From Streptococcus macedonicus ACA-DC 198 (GTDB lineage: Bacteria > Bacillota > Bacilli > Lactobacillales > Streptococcaceae), in contig HE613569.1 of the NCBI GenBank assembly GCA_000283635.1, positions 769,501-833,500 on the forward strand: a stretch of DNA of 64,000 nt. Reading direction: 5' to 3'. Each line of letters starts with the position of its first letter. Positions within the stretch are counted from its first letter, which is position 1. Position numbers and translations under genes: made by a program. Shown here piece after piece: positions 34,791 to 42,720 of this stretch. The notes beneath the pieces are model-generated. The model had not been told where the DNA came from and searched no databases. It saw nothing but the letters and a program-made list of their open reading frames with translations.

Positions 34791-35333
34791 TTATTTCCAA
34801 GTTGCGTTTTCGTAGGAAACAGTGACAGGGTTATCGTCACTTACAAGATAAACATCAACAATAGTTGCTTTTTGACCTGATGTTAAGCCATCAACAGGTT
34901 GGGTTGAAACATTTGTAAATGTGTAATCCAAGGTTTTACCTTCAGAATCTAAAACAGTCCATCCACCTAAATCAATATAATCTGAACTGGTATTCTCTAC
35001 TATTGTTGTAACAACAAGTGCTTTTTTACCTTCAAATTTACTATATTCTTCCTCTGGATATCCTTCTTTTAAGTCAATATTTTCATCTATAACAGGTTTC
35101 TGTATTGTCATTTTTAAACCTGTTGATTCATATCCAGTAACATGCATATCAGCTTCAGTGAAAGTGTAACTTTCGTCAAATGAAAGGTTGTGAGAGGTCT
35201 CCTCTTTACTAGAGCTTGATTCTTTGATAATCTCAATAGAAGTCGTAGTTGTTTCTTCATCTGAGCTCTTTGAGCAAGCAACAAGTGTAGTAGCAGAAAT
35301 GAACAATACTCCTCCTAATAACATTTTTTTCAT
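34791..35333 (-). CDS. Secreted lipoprotein with DUF4352/DUF5067-like domain
   Basis: A 180-residue lipoprotein: signal peptide with lipobox LVAC (Cys about 20), a Thr/Ser/Glu-rich linker, then an immunoglobulin-like beta domain (GKKALVVTTIVENTSSDYIDL, FTNVSTQPVDGLTSGQKATI) of the kind seen in DUF4352/DUF5067 proteins. GGAGAATTTTTA precedes the ATG. It should be anchored on the outer face of the membrane. Function unknown; many relatives occur in streptococci as single genes. Confidence 0.75.
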   Translation of the reverse strand: MKKMLLGGVLFISATTLVACSKSSDEETTTTSIEIIKESSSSKEETSHNLSFDESYTFTEADMHVTGYESTGLKMTIQKPVIDENIDLKEGYPEEEYSKFEGKKALVVTTIVENTSSDYIDLGGWTVLDSEGKTLDYTFTNVSTQPVDGLTSGQKATIVDVYLVSDDNPVTVSYENATWK

Positions 35334-35390
35334 TAAAAATTCTCCATTCAGCTTTTAACGTGGTTCAGTTTTTTTGCACGTTTTCCTAAT

Positions 35391-35699
35391 TTAGTCTAAG
35401 TAGTGCGTGTGTTTGGTAATCCATTGTTGCAATTTAATATTAAGCCAGAATGAGTAGATACCGATTGTAATGATAGTTAAAATGAGCCACTTAATCCAAT
35501 TGCCAAAGAGTTGTGTGGCTGTTCCGTCAAAGGCTAGACGGTGTCCGTCAATAACAGTATGTTTGACTTTCCAGTTTATCATGATACAAATACCCCAAGG
35601 TGCGCAGATTCCAAGGGTTAAAATGGTAATCAACCCAGCTAAAATACTGTGTCCAATGTAACTTAATAAACCACCGTCAAAATAACTTTCTCGTTTCAT
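35391..35699 (-). CDS. Small membrane protein, DUF898 type
   Basis: A 102-residue protein with two hydrophobic regions (about 13-42 and 66-88) and the repeated pattern ...GICAPWGICIMINWKVKHTVIDGHRLAFDG... typical of DUF898 (YjgN-like) proteins, here one short unit. AAAGGAGATATATAG lies upstream of the ATG. It is in line with the lipoprotein gene 57 bp downstream on the same strand, so possibly cotranscribed. Function unknown. Confidence 0.7.
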   Translation of the reverse strand: MKRESYFDGGLLSYIGHSILAGLITILTLGICAPWGICIMINWKVKHTVIDGHRLAFDGTATQLFGNWIKWLILTIITIGIYSFWLNIKLQQWITKHTHYLD

Positions 35700-35802
35700 C
35701 CTATATATCTCCTTTGTATTTAAACGATTGCTTTACGCAAAAACGTTATTAGTGTAGCATATTGGACACAGCTATTCAAGATGACATGAGTAAAAACAAA
35801 CG

Positions 35803-35835
35803 AAAACCACCCAAAGTTGCACTTTAGTGGTTATT
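35803..35835 (-). terminator. Terminator after the broken LysR gene
   Basis: AACCAC/GTGGTT outer and AAAGT/ACTTT inner pairing; on the minus strand it runs into TTTTCG. Confidence 0.55.
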
Positions 35836-35867
35836 ATTTGTGGTGAAAAATGTTATTGTCTTTCGAT

Positions 35868-36703
35868 TTATTCACGCATTATTTTGAGAAATTGTTTGGT
35901 ACTTGGGGATGACGTGTTTTGTTTTTTCCAGAGAATTTGTAGGGTGTCGTGATTATTTTCAGCAAATGAACAAAGGTTAAGTCACTATCTGGATATGAGG
36001 TGTCGATAATGTTGCCAAGGCAAAGAGCAATTCCCACACCAGCTTTGACGAGAAGTGAAGCATTATAGAGCAAATTATAGGTTGCGACGATACGATAATC
36101 CCCTAAACCAGCCAATGCGCTAGGTTCTGTACTCGTTTGAGCAGAAGTGATAAGTGGGTAAGCCAGCGCATCAGTGAGGTTTGGCTTTTCAATCAGCGTT
36201 AACGGATGCCCTTTAGGCACCAAGGCTCCCCAGTGGTCACGGTTGTCAAGGGCTAGGTGATTGTATTTTTTGATATCGTAACTGCCAATGGTAATTCCTA
36301 AGTCATAAACGCCTTTATTTAAATGTTCGAGAATGTCATCTGCGTTACCGCTGCGAATATGGACACGAATATCTGGATATTGTTCGGTTAGCGTTCTGAT
36401 AGCGCGGAAAACAATATCAAGCGACGGGCTTTCGGGAGCTCCGATGTAAATATCACCAGCAATGCTATCTGTTTTTCAAATGTTATTTTCAGTTTTTTCA
36501 ACCAATGCTAGAATTTCAATGGCACGGTTGTAAAGGTATTGCCCGTCATCGGTCAATTGAATTTCACGGCTACCTCGGTGAAATAAAATCGTGTCTAATT
36601 CATCTTCTAATTCTTTAATTTGTCGTGAGAGTGTTGGTTGTGTCACGTGCAGAGCGTCAGCTGCATTGGAAATGCTAGAGAAGCCTTTGACAGTCATTAT
36701 CAT
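35868..36703 (-). pseudogene. LysR-family regulator with stop codon and frameshift
   Basis: N-terminal HTH (ISNAADALHVTQPTLSRQIK) is followed by ...ALVEKTENNI and an in-frame TGA at about 36476. The same frame then encodes most of the effector domain (SIAGDIYIGAPESPSLDIVF, RSGNADDILEHLNKGVYDLG). A second break near 35950 shifts the end; another frame gives ENNHDTLQILWKKQNTSS... to ...KIMRE (stop 35868). The 5' end also looks cut, since the first residues before MTVKGFSS are not family-like and abut an unrelated gene scrap. Confidence 0.75.
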
Positions 36704-37015
36704 TTGAAAAATGAAGCAACAATCAATTTCTTAGGAACTTGTTTAGAAAATTTTGTGAAGTATGTTGGTTTGGTAAATGGACTGAATGCCCCAAACGAAG
36801 AAATTCTCAAACCTGCTGGAGCTAACGAAAGTACACCAGTATCTACGGATGCTAATTCAGGTCCTTCAGCTAGTTGGAATGCGAGTGCAGCCCCAGTAGT
36901 CAAGCCTATCACCTCTAACTAAACAACCCCATTTGATAAAACACTAGACGACATCTTTGGTTATGATTTAGGCATTGAAGGAAAAGATATTTTAGATACA
37001 GTAGCTTTAGATTAA
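36697..37015 (+). pseudogene. Tail of an unidentified gene, with internal stop
   Basis: Open frame from the LysR junction: HLKNEATINFLGTCLENFVK, GLNAPNEEILKPAGANESTP, a Ser/Ala/Pro-rich stretch, TAA at 36920-36922, then in frame TTPFDKTLDDIFGYDLGIEG up to VALD and stop at 37013-37015, just before a terminator. It reads like the end of a real protein, but I recognise no family. Its 5' part is missing. Confidence 0.5.
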
Positions 37016-37020
37016 AAACA

Positions 37021-37044
37021 AAAACGCCTTTATGGCGTTTTTTT
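37021..37044. terminator. Bidirectional terminator
   Basis: AAAACGCC / GGCGTTTT stem with TTTTTTT on the right; it also lies right behind the stop of the minus-strand macrodomain gene. Confidence 0.85.
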
Positions 37045-37046
37045 GA

Positions 37047-37829
37047 TTAATTAAGTAATTGCTGATAAAGGTTTAATTCCTCTTCCTCGTCAACGTTAAA
37101 GATAATTTTATTAACAAATTGGCTATGTTCTAAAAAGTCTTTTGCGGTTTGAATGGCAATTCTTGCCGCATTTTCATTAATAAAATGAACTTCATCATCT
37201 GTTGCAAGGGATGATAGAGCAACAGATTCAAGATGATTTTTTTCTGCCAATGTTAGACAAGATAAATAACTTTTAGCAAGTAAATCTTCATCAGTTGGCG
37301 TCAAATGTTCGTTGATAGCAGGGCTAACGGTGTGAAGCACAAATTTGGCAGGCAAGTTATAAGCTGGCGTAATTTTTGCCGTTCCAGTTGGTTCGTCATG
37401 ACCTTGTTCTTGCATGAGTTTGTAGCAATCCAGACGAAGTTGCACACCAGCATAGGTATGAATAGCATTGTCAGCGCAGTCATGAAGCGGTTGGAAACAA
37501 CCAAGCATACGGCGATTAGCAGTATTGACGATGGCATCCACTTTGAGACGCGTAATATCACCTTTCCAAACATAAAGGCGGTCGTCTGTTGGAATGGGTT
37601 GTAGATGATTAAAGAAAACAACGACACGCTCTGCTTTTTTGAGTTGTAGATAGTTGTTTTGCATATCCAAAAAGCTGCTTGAAACCGCCATTGGTGGACG
37701 AACATTAAGAAGAGCACGCAATAATGTTTCCTGACCAGCTAAGTCACTAGGAACATTAATTGCTCTAAATTGTGGATTTTCCTTAATCAGGTAATCTAGA
37801 AGGTAGGTCACCATTTCTTTTTTTGTCAT
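37047..37829 (-). CDS. Zinc-dependent macrodomain ADP-ribosyl hydrolase
   Basis: A 260-residue protein: N-terminal helical extension (1-75), then a macro domain starting LYVWKGDITRLKVDAIVNTAN. The segment GCFQPLHDCADNAIHTYAG carries the Cys/His/Cys zinc ligands of the SpyMacroD class. Such enzymes remove ADP-ribose from proteins; in several streptococci and staphylococci they are linked to a sirtuin and lipoylated GcvH-like carrier. Here no sirtuin or carrier is adjacent, but lplA lies about 2.3 kb away. AAGGAGACCAT precedes the ATG. Confidence 0.85.
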   Translation of the reverse strand: MTKKEMVTYLLDYLIKENPQFRAINVPSDLAGQETLLRALLNVRPPMAVSSSFLDMQNNYLQLKKAERVVVFFNHLQPIPTDDRLYVWKGDITRLKVDAIVNTANRRMLGCFQPLHDCADNAIHTYAGVQLRLDCYKLMQEQGHDEPTGTAKITPAYNLPAKFVLHTVSPAINEHLTPTDEDLLAKSYLSCLTLAEKNHLESVALSSLATDDEVHFINENAARIAIQTAKDFLEHSQFVNKIIFNVDEEEELNLYQQLLN

Positions 37830-37927
37830 ATGGTCTCCTTAGCATAATAAAATCGCTTTCCTAAGCATAAGTATATCACCTTTTTAAGGAATTAGCATTA
37901 AGAAAAATGAAAAAATCTGAAAATGAC

Positions 37928-37967
37928 AAATAGGAATCCGTGCAGCAGTAACGAATTCCTATTTTTT
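37928..37967. terminator. Bidirectional terminator downstream of the CstR-like gene
   Basis: AAATAGGAAT (37928-37937) pairs with ATTCCTATTT (37955-37964), T-rich on the right and A-rich on the left. Confidence 0.8.
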
Positions 37968-38219
37968 GATAATCAATTCCAATGCTTTTTGTAATTTTTC
38001 TTCTTGCTTTTCTTTATCCTCAACTGGATTTTCGATGATTTGATTGATTTTGTTGCTAATAACGATACCCATGGTACGGTTAATGCTAGAACGAACAGCA
38101 GTTAATTGTGTCACGATATCGATACATTCTTTATCGTCCTCAATCATTTTTTGAATCCCACGCAGTTGCCCCTCAGCACGTTTTAAGCGATTGATAATGT
38201 CTTTGTTATTTGTTGCCAT
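37959..38219 (-). CDS. CsoR/CstR-family repressor (persulfide-sensor type)
   Basis: An 86-residue all-helical DUF156 repressor (RLKRAEGQLRGIQKMIEDDKECIDIVTQL). CsoR copper sensors use Cys-His-Cys; CstR persulfide sensors use two Cys. Here only Cys32 is present and the position of the second CstR Cys reads INQII, so it is a one-Cys variant. The divergent operon (rhodaneses and CoA-disulfide reductase) and the G-tract operators at 38243 and 38322 point to a sulfide/persulfide response and not copper. AAAGGAGGGCTTT precedes the ATG. Confidence 0.8.
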   Translation of the reverse strand: MATNNKDIINRLKRAEGQLRGIQKMIEDDKECIDIVTQLTAVRSSINRTMGIVISNKINQIIENPVEDKEKQEEKLQKALELIIKK

Positions 38220-38242
38220 AAAGCCCTCCTTTGACTGTTATT

Positions 38243-38337
38243 ATACCGATATGGGGTATTATTTGTCAAACTCAAGACATTATCATTGACAGTAAATTAT
38301 AGGATGTGATATCATCTAAATATACCCATAGGGGTAT
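38243..38337. promoter_or_regulatory. Two CstR/CsoR-type operators and divergent promoter
   Basis: ATACCGATATGGGGTAT (38243-38259) and ATACCCATAGGGGTAT (38322-38337) are A/T-flanked G-tract dyads of the CsoR/CstR kind. One lies before the repressor gene; the other directly after a promoter (TTGACA 38286-38291, TATCAT 38310-38315) for the rhodanese operon, where binding would block transcription. Confidence 0.8.
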
Positions 38338-38362
38338 CTGTTGATAGAGAGGAGACAAGGTT

Positions 38363-38689
38363 ATTTTTCTAAAAAAATTATTTTCATCATCGATAAAAAA
38401 TATTGATATTACAGAACTTCAACGACTTTTAGATAAAGATATTGTGTTATTAGACGTTCGAACAGCTCAAGAATACGCTAGGGGGCATATTAAAGGAGCT
38501 CGGTCATATCCTTTAGAACGTTTGAATACCTATCAGGGTACTAAAGATAAGCCAATTTATCTTATTTGTCATTCTGGAGCTCGCAGCAAACGTGGCGCAA
38601 AATTATTACAACAAAAAGGCTATGAAGCCATTTCGGTTAAAGGCGGTATGATGGCTTGGCATAGAAAAATTATCGGAGGAAATAAATGA
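38363..38689 (+). CDS. Single-domain rhodanese (start codon non-canonical)
   Basis: Sulfur transferase of about 108 residues with active-site loop CHSGARSKR and the conserved LLDVRTAQEYARGHIKGA. Homology-like sequence extends upstream of any ATG, GTG or TTG: FLKKLFSSSIKNIDITELQRLLDKDIV is open back to a stop at 38345. GAGGAG (38349-38354) lies 8 nt before an ATT at 38363. Either ATT starts the protein, the original ATG was lost, or a shortened protein starts at GTG 38444, which would remove the first strand and helix. Overlaps the next gene by 4 nt. Confidence 0.7.
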   Translation: MFLKKLFSSSIKNIDITELQRLLDKDIVLLDVRTAQEYARGHIKGARSYPLERLNTYQGTKDKPIYLICHSGARSKRGAKLLQQKGYEAISVKGGMMAWHRKIIGGNK

Positions 38690-40341
38690 CTAAAATTTTA
38701 ATTGTTGGTGGTGTCGCAGGTGGGATGTCAGCAGCGACTCGTTTACGCCGCTTAATGGAGGACGCTGAAATTATTGTATTTGACAAAGGACCTTATGTTT
38801 CATTTGCCAACTGTGGGCTTCCATTTCACGTTTCTGGGGAAATAGCAGAGCGTGAAAGTCTTATCGTACAGACACCAGAACGTTTGAAAGCACGATTTGC
38901 TATTGACGTTCGACCAGAATCAGAAGTGGTGGCAGTTGATACGGATAAGAAAAGCATCACAGTTCGCTATGCGGATAAAGTCTATGAAGAATCATACGAC
39001 AAACTGATTTTGTCACCAGGTGCCAAACCAGTTGTTCCTCAAATGGAAGGGCTAGATAGTGCTGATAACGTGTTTGTGCTTCGCAATATTCCTGACTTGG
39101 ATAAGATTCTAAATGCATTAAACAACACCAAAGCTAAACGTGCCACTATTATTGGTGCTGGGTTTATCGGACTTGAAATGGCAGAAAATTTGGCTAAAAG
39201 AGGCTTGCAAGTGATAATCGTTGAAAAGGCACCGCATGTTTTACCACCGTTAGATGAAGAAATGGCTGCTTTTGTTAAGGATGAATTGACACGAAACGGC
39301 ATAACAGTTTACACTAATCAATCTGCCAAAGCTTTCAAGGATAATGGAAAAGTTATCATTCTTGAAGATGGTAGTGAGCTACTATCTGATATTACTATCA
39401 TGTCAGTTGGGGTTCAACCAGAATCAAATTTAGCCAAAGAAGCAGGTCTTAAACTTGGTATACGTGGGAGGATTCTTGTTAATGAGTATTATCAAACCAG
39501 CAATCCAGATATTTACGCTGTTGGAGATGCCATTATTGTCAAGCAAGAAATCACTGGTCAAGATGCGCTTATTTCTCTAGCTAGCCCAGCAAACCGTCAA
39601 GGTCGCCAAGTTGCGGATAATATCGCTGGCATCGCTCGTCAAAATAAAGGAAGTATTGGAACAGCTATTGTTCGTGTCTTTGATTTGGCAGCTGCTTCAA
39701 CAGGCTTGAGTGAACGCATAGCTCGCCAACAGTTTGAAGATGTAGCTGTTGTCCATACAACATCAAAAGACCATGCTAGTTATTATCCCAATGCTAGTGA
39801 CATCGTTTTGAAATTGATTTTTAATCAGAAAACGGGTGCTATCTATGGAGCACAAGCTGTTGGGCAAAAAGGCGTTGATAAGCGTATTGATATTCTAGCA
39901 ACAGCGATAAAAGCAGTTCTGACGGTAGCTGATTTACCAGAATTGGAATTTACTTATGCACCGCCATTTGGCTCAGCTAAAGACCCAGTAAATATGGCAG
40001 GATATGCTGCGCTTAACATTATGGAAGGCTTTAGTGAAAATGTTCAATGGTATGCTTTATCAGATGAATTAGCCAAAGGAAAAATCTTGCTTGATGTTCG
40101 TACGGGAAAAGAAGTTTCACACGGTCATTTTGCAAATAGTATTAACATACCACTTGATGAATTGCGTGACCGTTTAGCAGAATTAGACGCCAATCAAGAA
40201 TACATTATCAGTTGCCACAGTGGGCTTCGTTCTTACATTGGGGAACGTATTTTGAAGCAAAATGGCTTTAAGATTCAAAATCTTGATGGTGCTTATTTCC
40301 TTTATAGTACTGTCAAACCAGAGGAGGTTATTCATGATTAA
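38686..40341 (+). CDS. CoA-disulfide/persulfide reductase with C-terminal rhodanese domain
   Basis: A 551-residue FAD/NAD(P)H enzyme that reduces CoA disulfide or CoA persulfide. N-terminal FAD motif GGVAGGMSAATRLRR, active-site Cys43 in SFANCGLP, NAD(P) motif GAGFIGLEMAE, C-terminal dimer domain, then a rhodanese domain from about residue 465 with CHSGLRSY. The fusion is typical of CoADR-Rhd proteins, which release sulfide from persulfides. Starts 4 nt inside the preceding rhodanese gene, so tightly coupled. Expected to be derepressed by the CstR-like protein under sulfide stress. Confidence 0.88.
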   Translation: MTKILIVGGVAGGMSAATRLRRLMEDAEIIVFDKGPYVSFANCGLPFHVSGEIAERESLIVQTPERLKARFAIDVRPESEVVAVDTDKKSITVRYADKVYEESYDKLILSPGAKPVVPQMEGLDSADNVFVLRNIPDLDKILNALNNTKAKRATIIGAGFIGLEMAENLAKRGLQVIIVEKAPHVLPPLDEEMAAFVKDELTRNGITVYTNQSAKAFKDNGKVIILEDGSELLSDITIMSVGVQPESNLAKEAGLKLGIRGRILVNEYYQTSNPDIYAVGDAIIVKQEITGQDALISLASPANRQGRQVADNIAGIARQNKGSIGTAIVRVFDLAAASTGLSERIARQQFEDVAVVHTTSKDHASYYPNASDIVLKLIFNQKTGAIYGAQAVGQKGVDKRIDILATAIKAVLTVADLPELEFTYAPPFGSAKDPVNMAGYAALNIMEGFSENVQWYALSDELAKGKILLDVRTGKEVSHGHFANSINIPLDELRDRLAELDANQEYIISCHSGLRSYIGERILKQNGFKIQNLDGAYFLYSTVKPEEVIHD

Positions 40342-40633
40342 AACAATTACAACTAGAGAATTACAAGAAAAAATAAGCAAAAAGAAGCTGCATTTGCTTG
40401 ATGTTCGTGAGAAAGTAGAATACGCCATGGGACATGTGCCAACAGCGGTTAATCTACCTTTAAGCGAATTTGTATCAAGCTACCAAACACTTGATAAGGA
40501 TAAGGTTTATCATATCATTTGCCAAAGTGGCTCACGTTCTGAACAGGCAGCAGTTTTCTTATCTCAACAAGGCTATCAAGTTGTCAATGTCGCAGGTGGC
40601 ACATCTGCTTGGATAGGAGTATTGGAATACTAA
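40334..40633 (+). CDS. Single-domain rhodanese
   Basis: A 99-residue sulfurtransferase with HLLDVREKVEYAMGHVPTAVNLP and active-site loop CQSGSRSE. AGAGGAGG lies 6 nt before the ATG at 40334, which overlaps the end of the reductase gene by 8 nt. Third rhodanese module of the operon after the single-domain and fused ones. Together they probably move sulfane sulfur between low-molecular-weight persulfides and the reductase. Confidence 0.87.
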   Translation: MIKTITTRELQEKISKKKLHLLDVREKVEYAMGHVPTAVNLPLSEFVSSYQTLDKDKVYHIICQSGSRSEQAAVFLSQQGYQVVNVAGGTSAWIGVLEY

Positions 40634-40690
40634 AATAGTTGACATCATTAAGCAAGGCTACTGGTCCTGCTTTTATGTTATAATCAATCT

Positions 40691-41341
40691 ATGATTGATA
40701 AGAATAATATGTTACAAAATGCAGAAAAGTTTGTTTATGATAAATTGCATACAGATACCAGTGGACATGATTGGTGGCATGTGGTGCGCGTGAGAAATAC
40801 AGCGCATGAGTTGGCAGAAAAAGAAGGAGCAGACCAGTTTATTTGTGAATTGGCAGCGTTGCTTCATGATATGGCAGATGATAAGTTAAATGCTAATCCC
40901 GAGCAAGCTTTGACAGAGCTGAAAGCTTGGCTAATGCAACAAGAACTATCAGAAGAAGCTATTGAGCACATTATCCAAATTATCACGACCATGTCATTCA
41001 AAGGAAGTGGTCAAAGTGTTCCGCCAACTTTGGAAGGTAAGATTGTGCAAGATGCAGACCGTTTAGATGCCATTGGTGCAATTGGAATAGCGCGGTGTAT
41101 GGTTTATTCGGGAAGCAAGGGACGTCCGATTCATGACCCAAGTAAGGTGGCACGTGACAATCTTAGTTTAGAAGATTATCGCAACGGGCAAGATACGGTA
41201 ATCATGCATTTTTACGAAAAGTTACTCAAACTTAAAGAGTTGATGAATACGGCTTATGCTAGAAAAATGGCAGAGCACCGTCACAAAGTTTTAGAAGATT
41301 TTTTAACAGAATTTTACGCAGAATGGGACGGCAAGTTATAG
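40691..41341 (+). CDS. HD-domain phosphohydrolase
   Basis: A 216-residue HD superfamily protein (YedJ-like) with SGHDWWHVVRV (first His), LLHDMADDK (HD pair) and the distal Asp in QDADRLDAIGAIGIARC. It should hydrolyse a nucleotide or other phosphoester in the cytoplasm; substrate unknown. TGTTATAAT (TATAAT 40679-40684) ends 6 nt before the ATG and there is no Shine-Dalgarno, so the transcript is predicted to be leaderless. Confidence 0.85.
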   Translation: MIDKNNMLQNAEKFVYDKLHTDTSGHDWWHVVRVRNTAHELAEKEGADQFICELAALLHDMADDKLNANPEQALTELKAWLMQQELSEEAIEHIIQIITTMSFKGSGQSVPPTLEGKIVQDADRLDAIGAIGIARCMVYSGSKGRPIHDPSKVARDNLSLEDYRNGQDTVIMHFYEKLLKLKELMNTAYARKMAEHRHKVLEDFLTEFYAEWDGKL

Positions 41342-41400
41342 GTTGCAACAAAAAGGCAAAATGTTATAATAGAAAAACGAAAAGATTGGGGGTCAATAAA

Positions 41401-41868
41401 ATGACAATTAGACGTGCGACAATCGCTGATATTCCAACATTGATGGATCTTTTACAACAAGTTCTTTATGTGCACCATGTGGCAAGATCTGATTTATTTC
41501 AAGAAAAAGGTGTCAAATACACAGAAGACGAATTAGCGGCACTTATTGCTGATGATAATCGTCCGATTTTCGTTTATGAAGATGATAACGGAAAAGTGCT
41601 TGCGCATATGTTTACTATTGTTGAAGACGTTCGTGCACCAAAAGTTCCTCAAAAAACACTCTTTATTGATGATTTGTGTGTGGACGAAGCAGCGCGAGGA
41701 CAAAAGATTGGTGAAAAACTCTATCAGTTTGCTTTGAAATACGCCAAAGAAATTGGTTGTTACAACCTAACGTTAAACGTCTGGAGTGCAAACAAATCAG
41801 CCGTTCGCTTCTATGAACGTCAAGGCATGACACCACAAGAAACACGTATGGAACAGATTATTGATTAA
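41401..41868 (+). CDS. GNAT-family N-acetyltransferase
   Basis: A 155-residue acetyltransferase with the GNAT acetyl-CoA motif VDEAARGQKIGEKLYQFALKYA and C-terminal NKSAVRFYERQGMT. GGGGG lies 11 nt before the ATG at 41401, and TTATAAT near 41363-41369 is a probable promoter inside the short gap after the HD gene. The acceptor substrate is unknown. Confidence 0.85.
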   Translation: MTIRRATIADIPTLMDLLQQVLYVHHVARSDLFQEKGVKYTEDELAALIADDNRPIFVYEDDNGKVLAHMFTIVEDVRAPKVPQKTLFIDDLCVDEAARGQKIGEKLYQFALKYAKEIGCYNLTLNVWSANKSAVRFYERQGMTPQETRMEQIID

Positions 41869-41875
41869 AAATGAG

Positions 41876-41905
41876 AAGTAAATGTGTAAAACGTTTACTT
41901 TTTAT
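41876..41905 (+). terminator. Terminator after the GNAT gene
   Basis: AAGTAAA / TTTACTT stem with TTTTTATTTC tail. Confidence 0.6.
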
Positions 41906-41939
41906 TTCTTGCTAAAAAAGACTTACGAAGAAAAAATTT

Positions 41940-42107
41940 TTATGCTAGACTAGCTCTTGTTGACTGTAAACTGGAGTCGAGTATGGGAAGGAAAAATCAG
42001 TAAAAAGATTTTCCAAAACGTTGTCCTTACAAAGGCTTTTTGTTTGTACGCAGACCTAGGTTGATTGGTTAATGAATAATTAATTAATTAATGAATGGAG
42101 AACTAAA
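41940..42107 (+). promoter_or_regulatory. Promoter and long leader of the DUF2798 gene
   Basis: TTGACT (41960-41965) carries a GACT-N9-AGTC dyad immediately downstream, the kind of spacer dyad used by MerR regulators; the -10 (TATGGG, 41982-41987) is poor. The leader contains a GGAAAAATC / GATTTTCC hairpin (about 41990-42016) and an ATTAATTAATTAAT stretch before GGAG. No known riboswitch class is recognised. Confidence 0.35.
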
Positions 42108-42566
42108 ATGCCTAGAAATTTTAAAGAAGCTTTGCTATTTACGTGTATGATGTGTGGAATGATGGTCTTTGGAATGAGTATTTGGAACTTGCAGGTTGCA
42201 GGTGCCTTTGCATGGAGCCATGTTTTTCTTGGTTTCTTTCCAGGATTTGTTGTTGCCTTTATTTTAGATATGCTTATTATCGGACCACTGGCTAAAAAAG
42301 TCACTTTTAGCCTTATCCCACGTGATTCAAAAAGCAAATACGTTAAAATTTTTGCGGTATCTGGTTGCATGGTTCTAGGAATGGTCACTTGTATGTCATT
42401 ATATGGCATCATTTTCAATTTAGGCTTGGAAGGTGTCAGCCTTGTAGCCTATGGACAAGCTTGGCTAACAAATTTTGTTGTCGCATTACCATATAATTTT
42501 GTCGTGGTTGGTCCAATCGCCCGTTATTTCCTAGGCGGAATTCAAAAACAAGCCGTACTAGCCTAA
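42108..42566 (+). CDS. DUF2798 membrane protein
   Basis: A 152-residue membrane protein made of two repeats of the DUF2798 unit, each with two helices: CMMCGMMVFGMSIWN...FPGFVVAFILDMLIIGPLAKK and VSGCMVLGMVTCMSLYGI...NFVVALPYNFVVVGPIARYFLG. GGAG precedes the ATG by 7 nt. The family has no known biochemical role. It is a single gene with its own long leader and strong terminator. Confidence 0.82.
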   Translation: MPRNFKEALLFTCMMCGMMVFGMSIWNLQVAGAFAWSHVFLGFFPGFVVAFILDMLIIGPLAKKVTFSLIPRDSKSKYVKIFAVSGCMVLGMVTCMSLYGIIFNLGLEGVSLVAYGQAWLTNFVVALPYNFVVVGPIARYFLGGIQKQAVLA

Positions 42567-42573
42567 ACACCCC

Positions 42574-42607
42574 CTAAAAAAGCAAGGAGTTATCCTTGCT
42601 TTTTTAG
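42574..42607 (+). terminator. Terminator after the DUF2798 gene
   Basis: Perfect 15-bp stem CTAAAAAAGCAAGGA with its complement around GTTA. Confidence 0.9.
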
Positions 42608-42720
42608 GAGTTAAAAAGAAGTTTTGTCATTAAAACAACTTATCTTTATCACTTTTTCAAAAAAGTAGTATAATAACGGTAAGAACAATGTAACCGTTTT
42701 TAGAAATTGAGGAACAAGTT

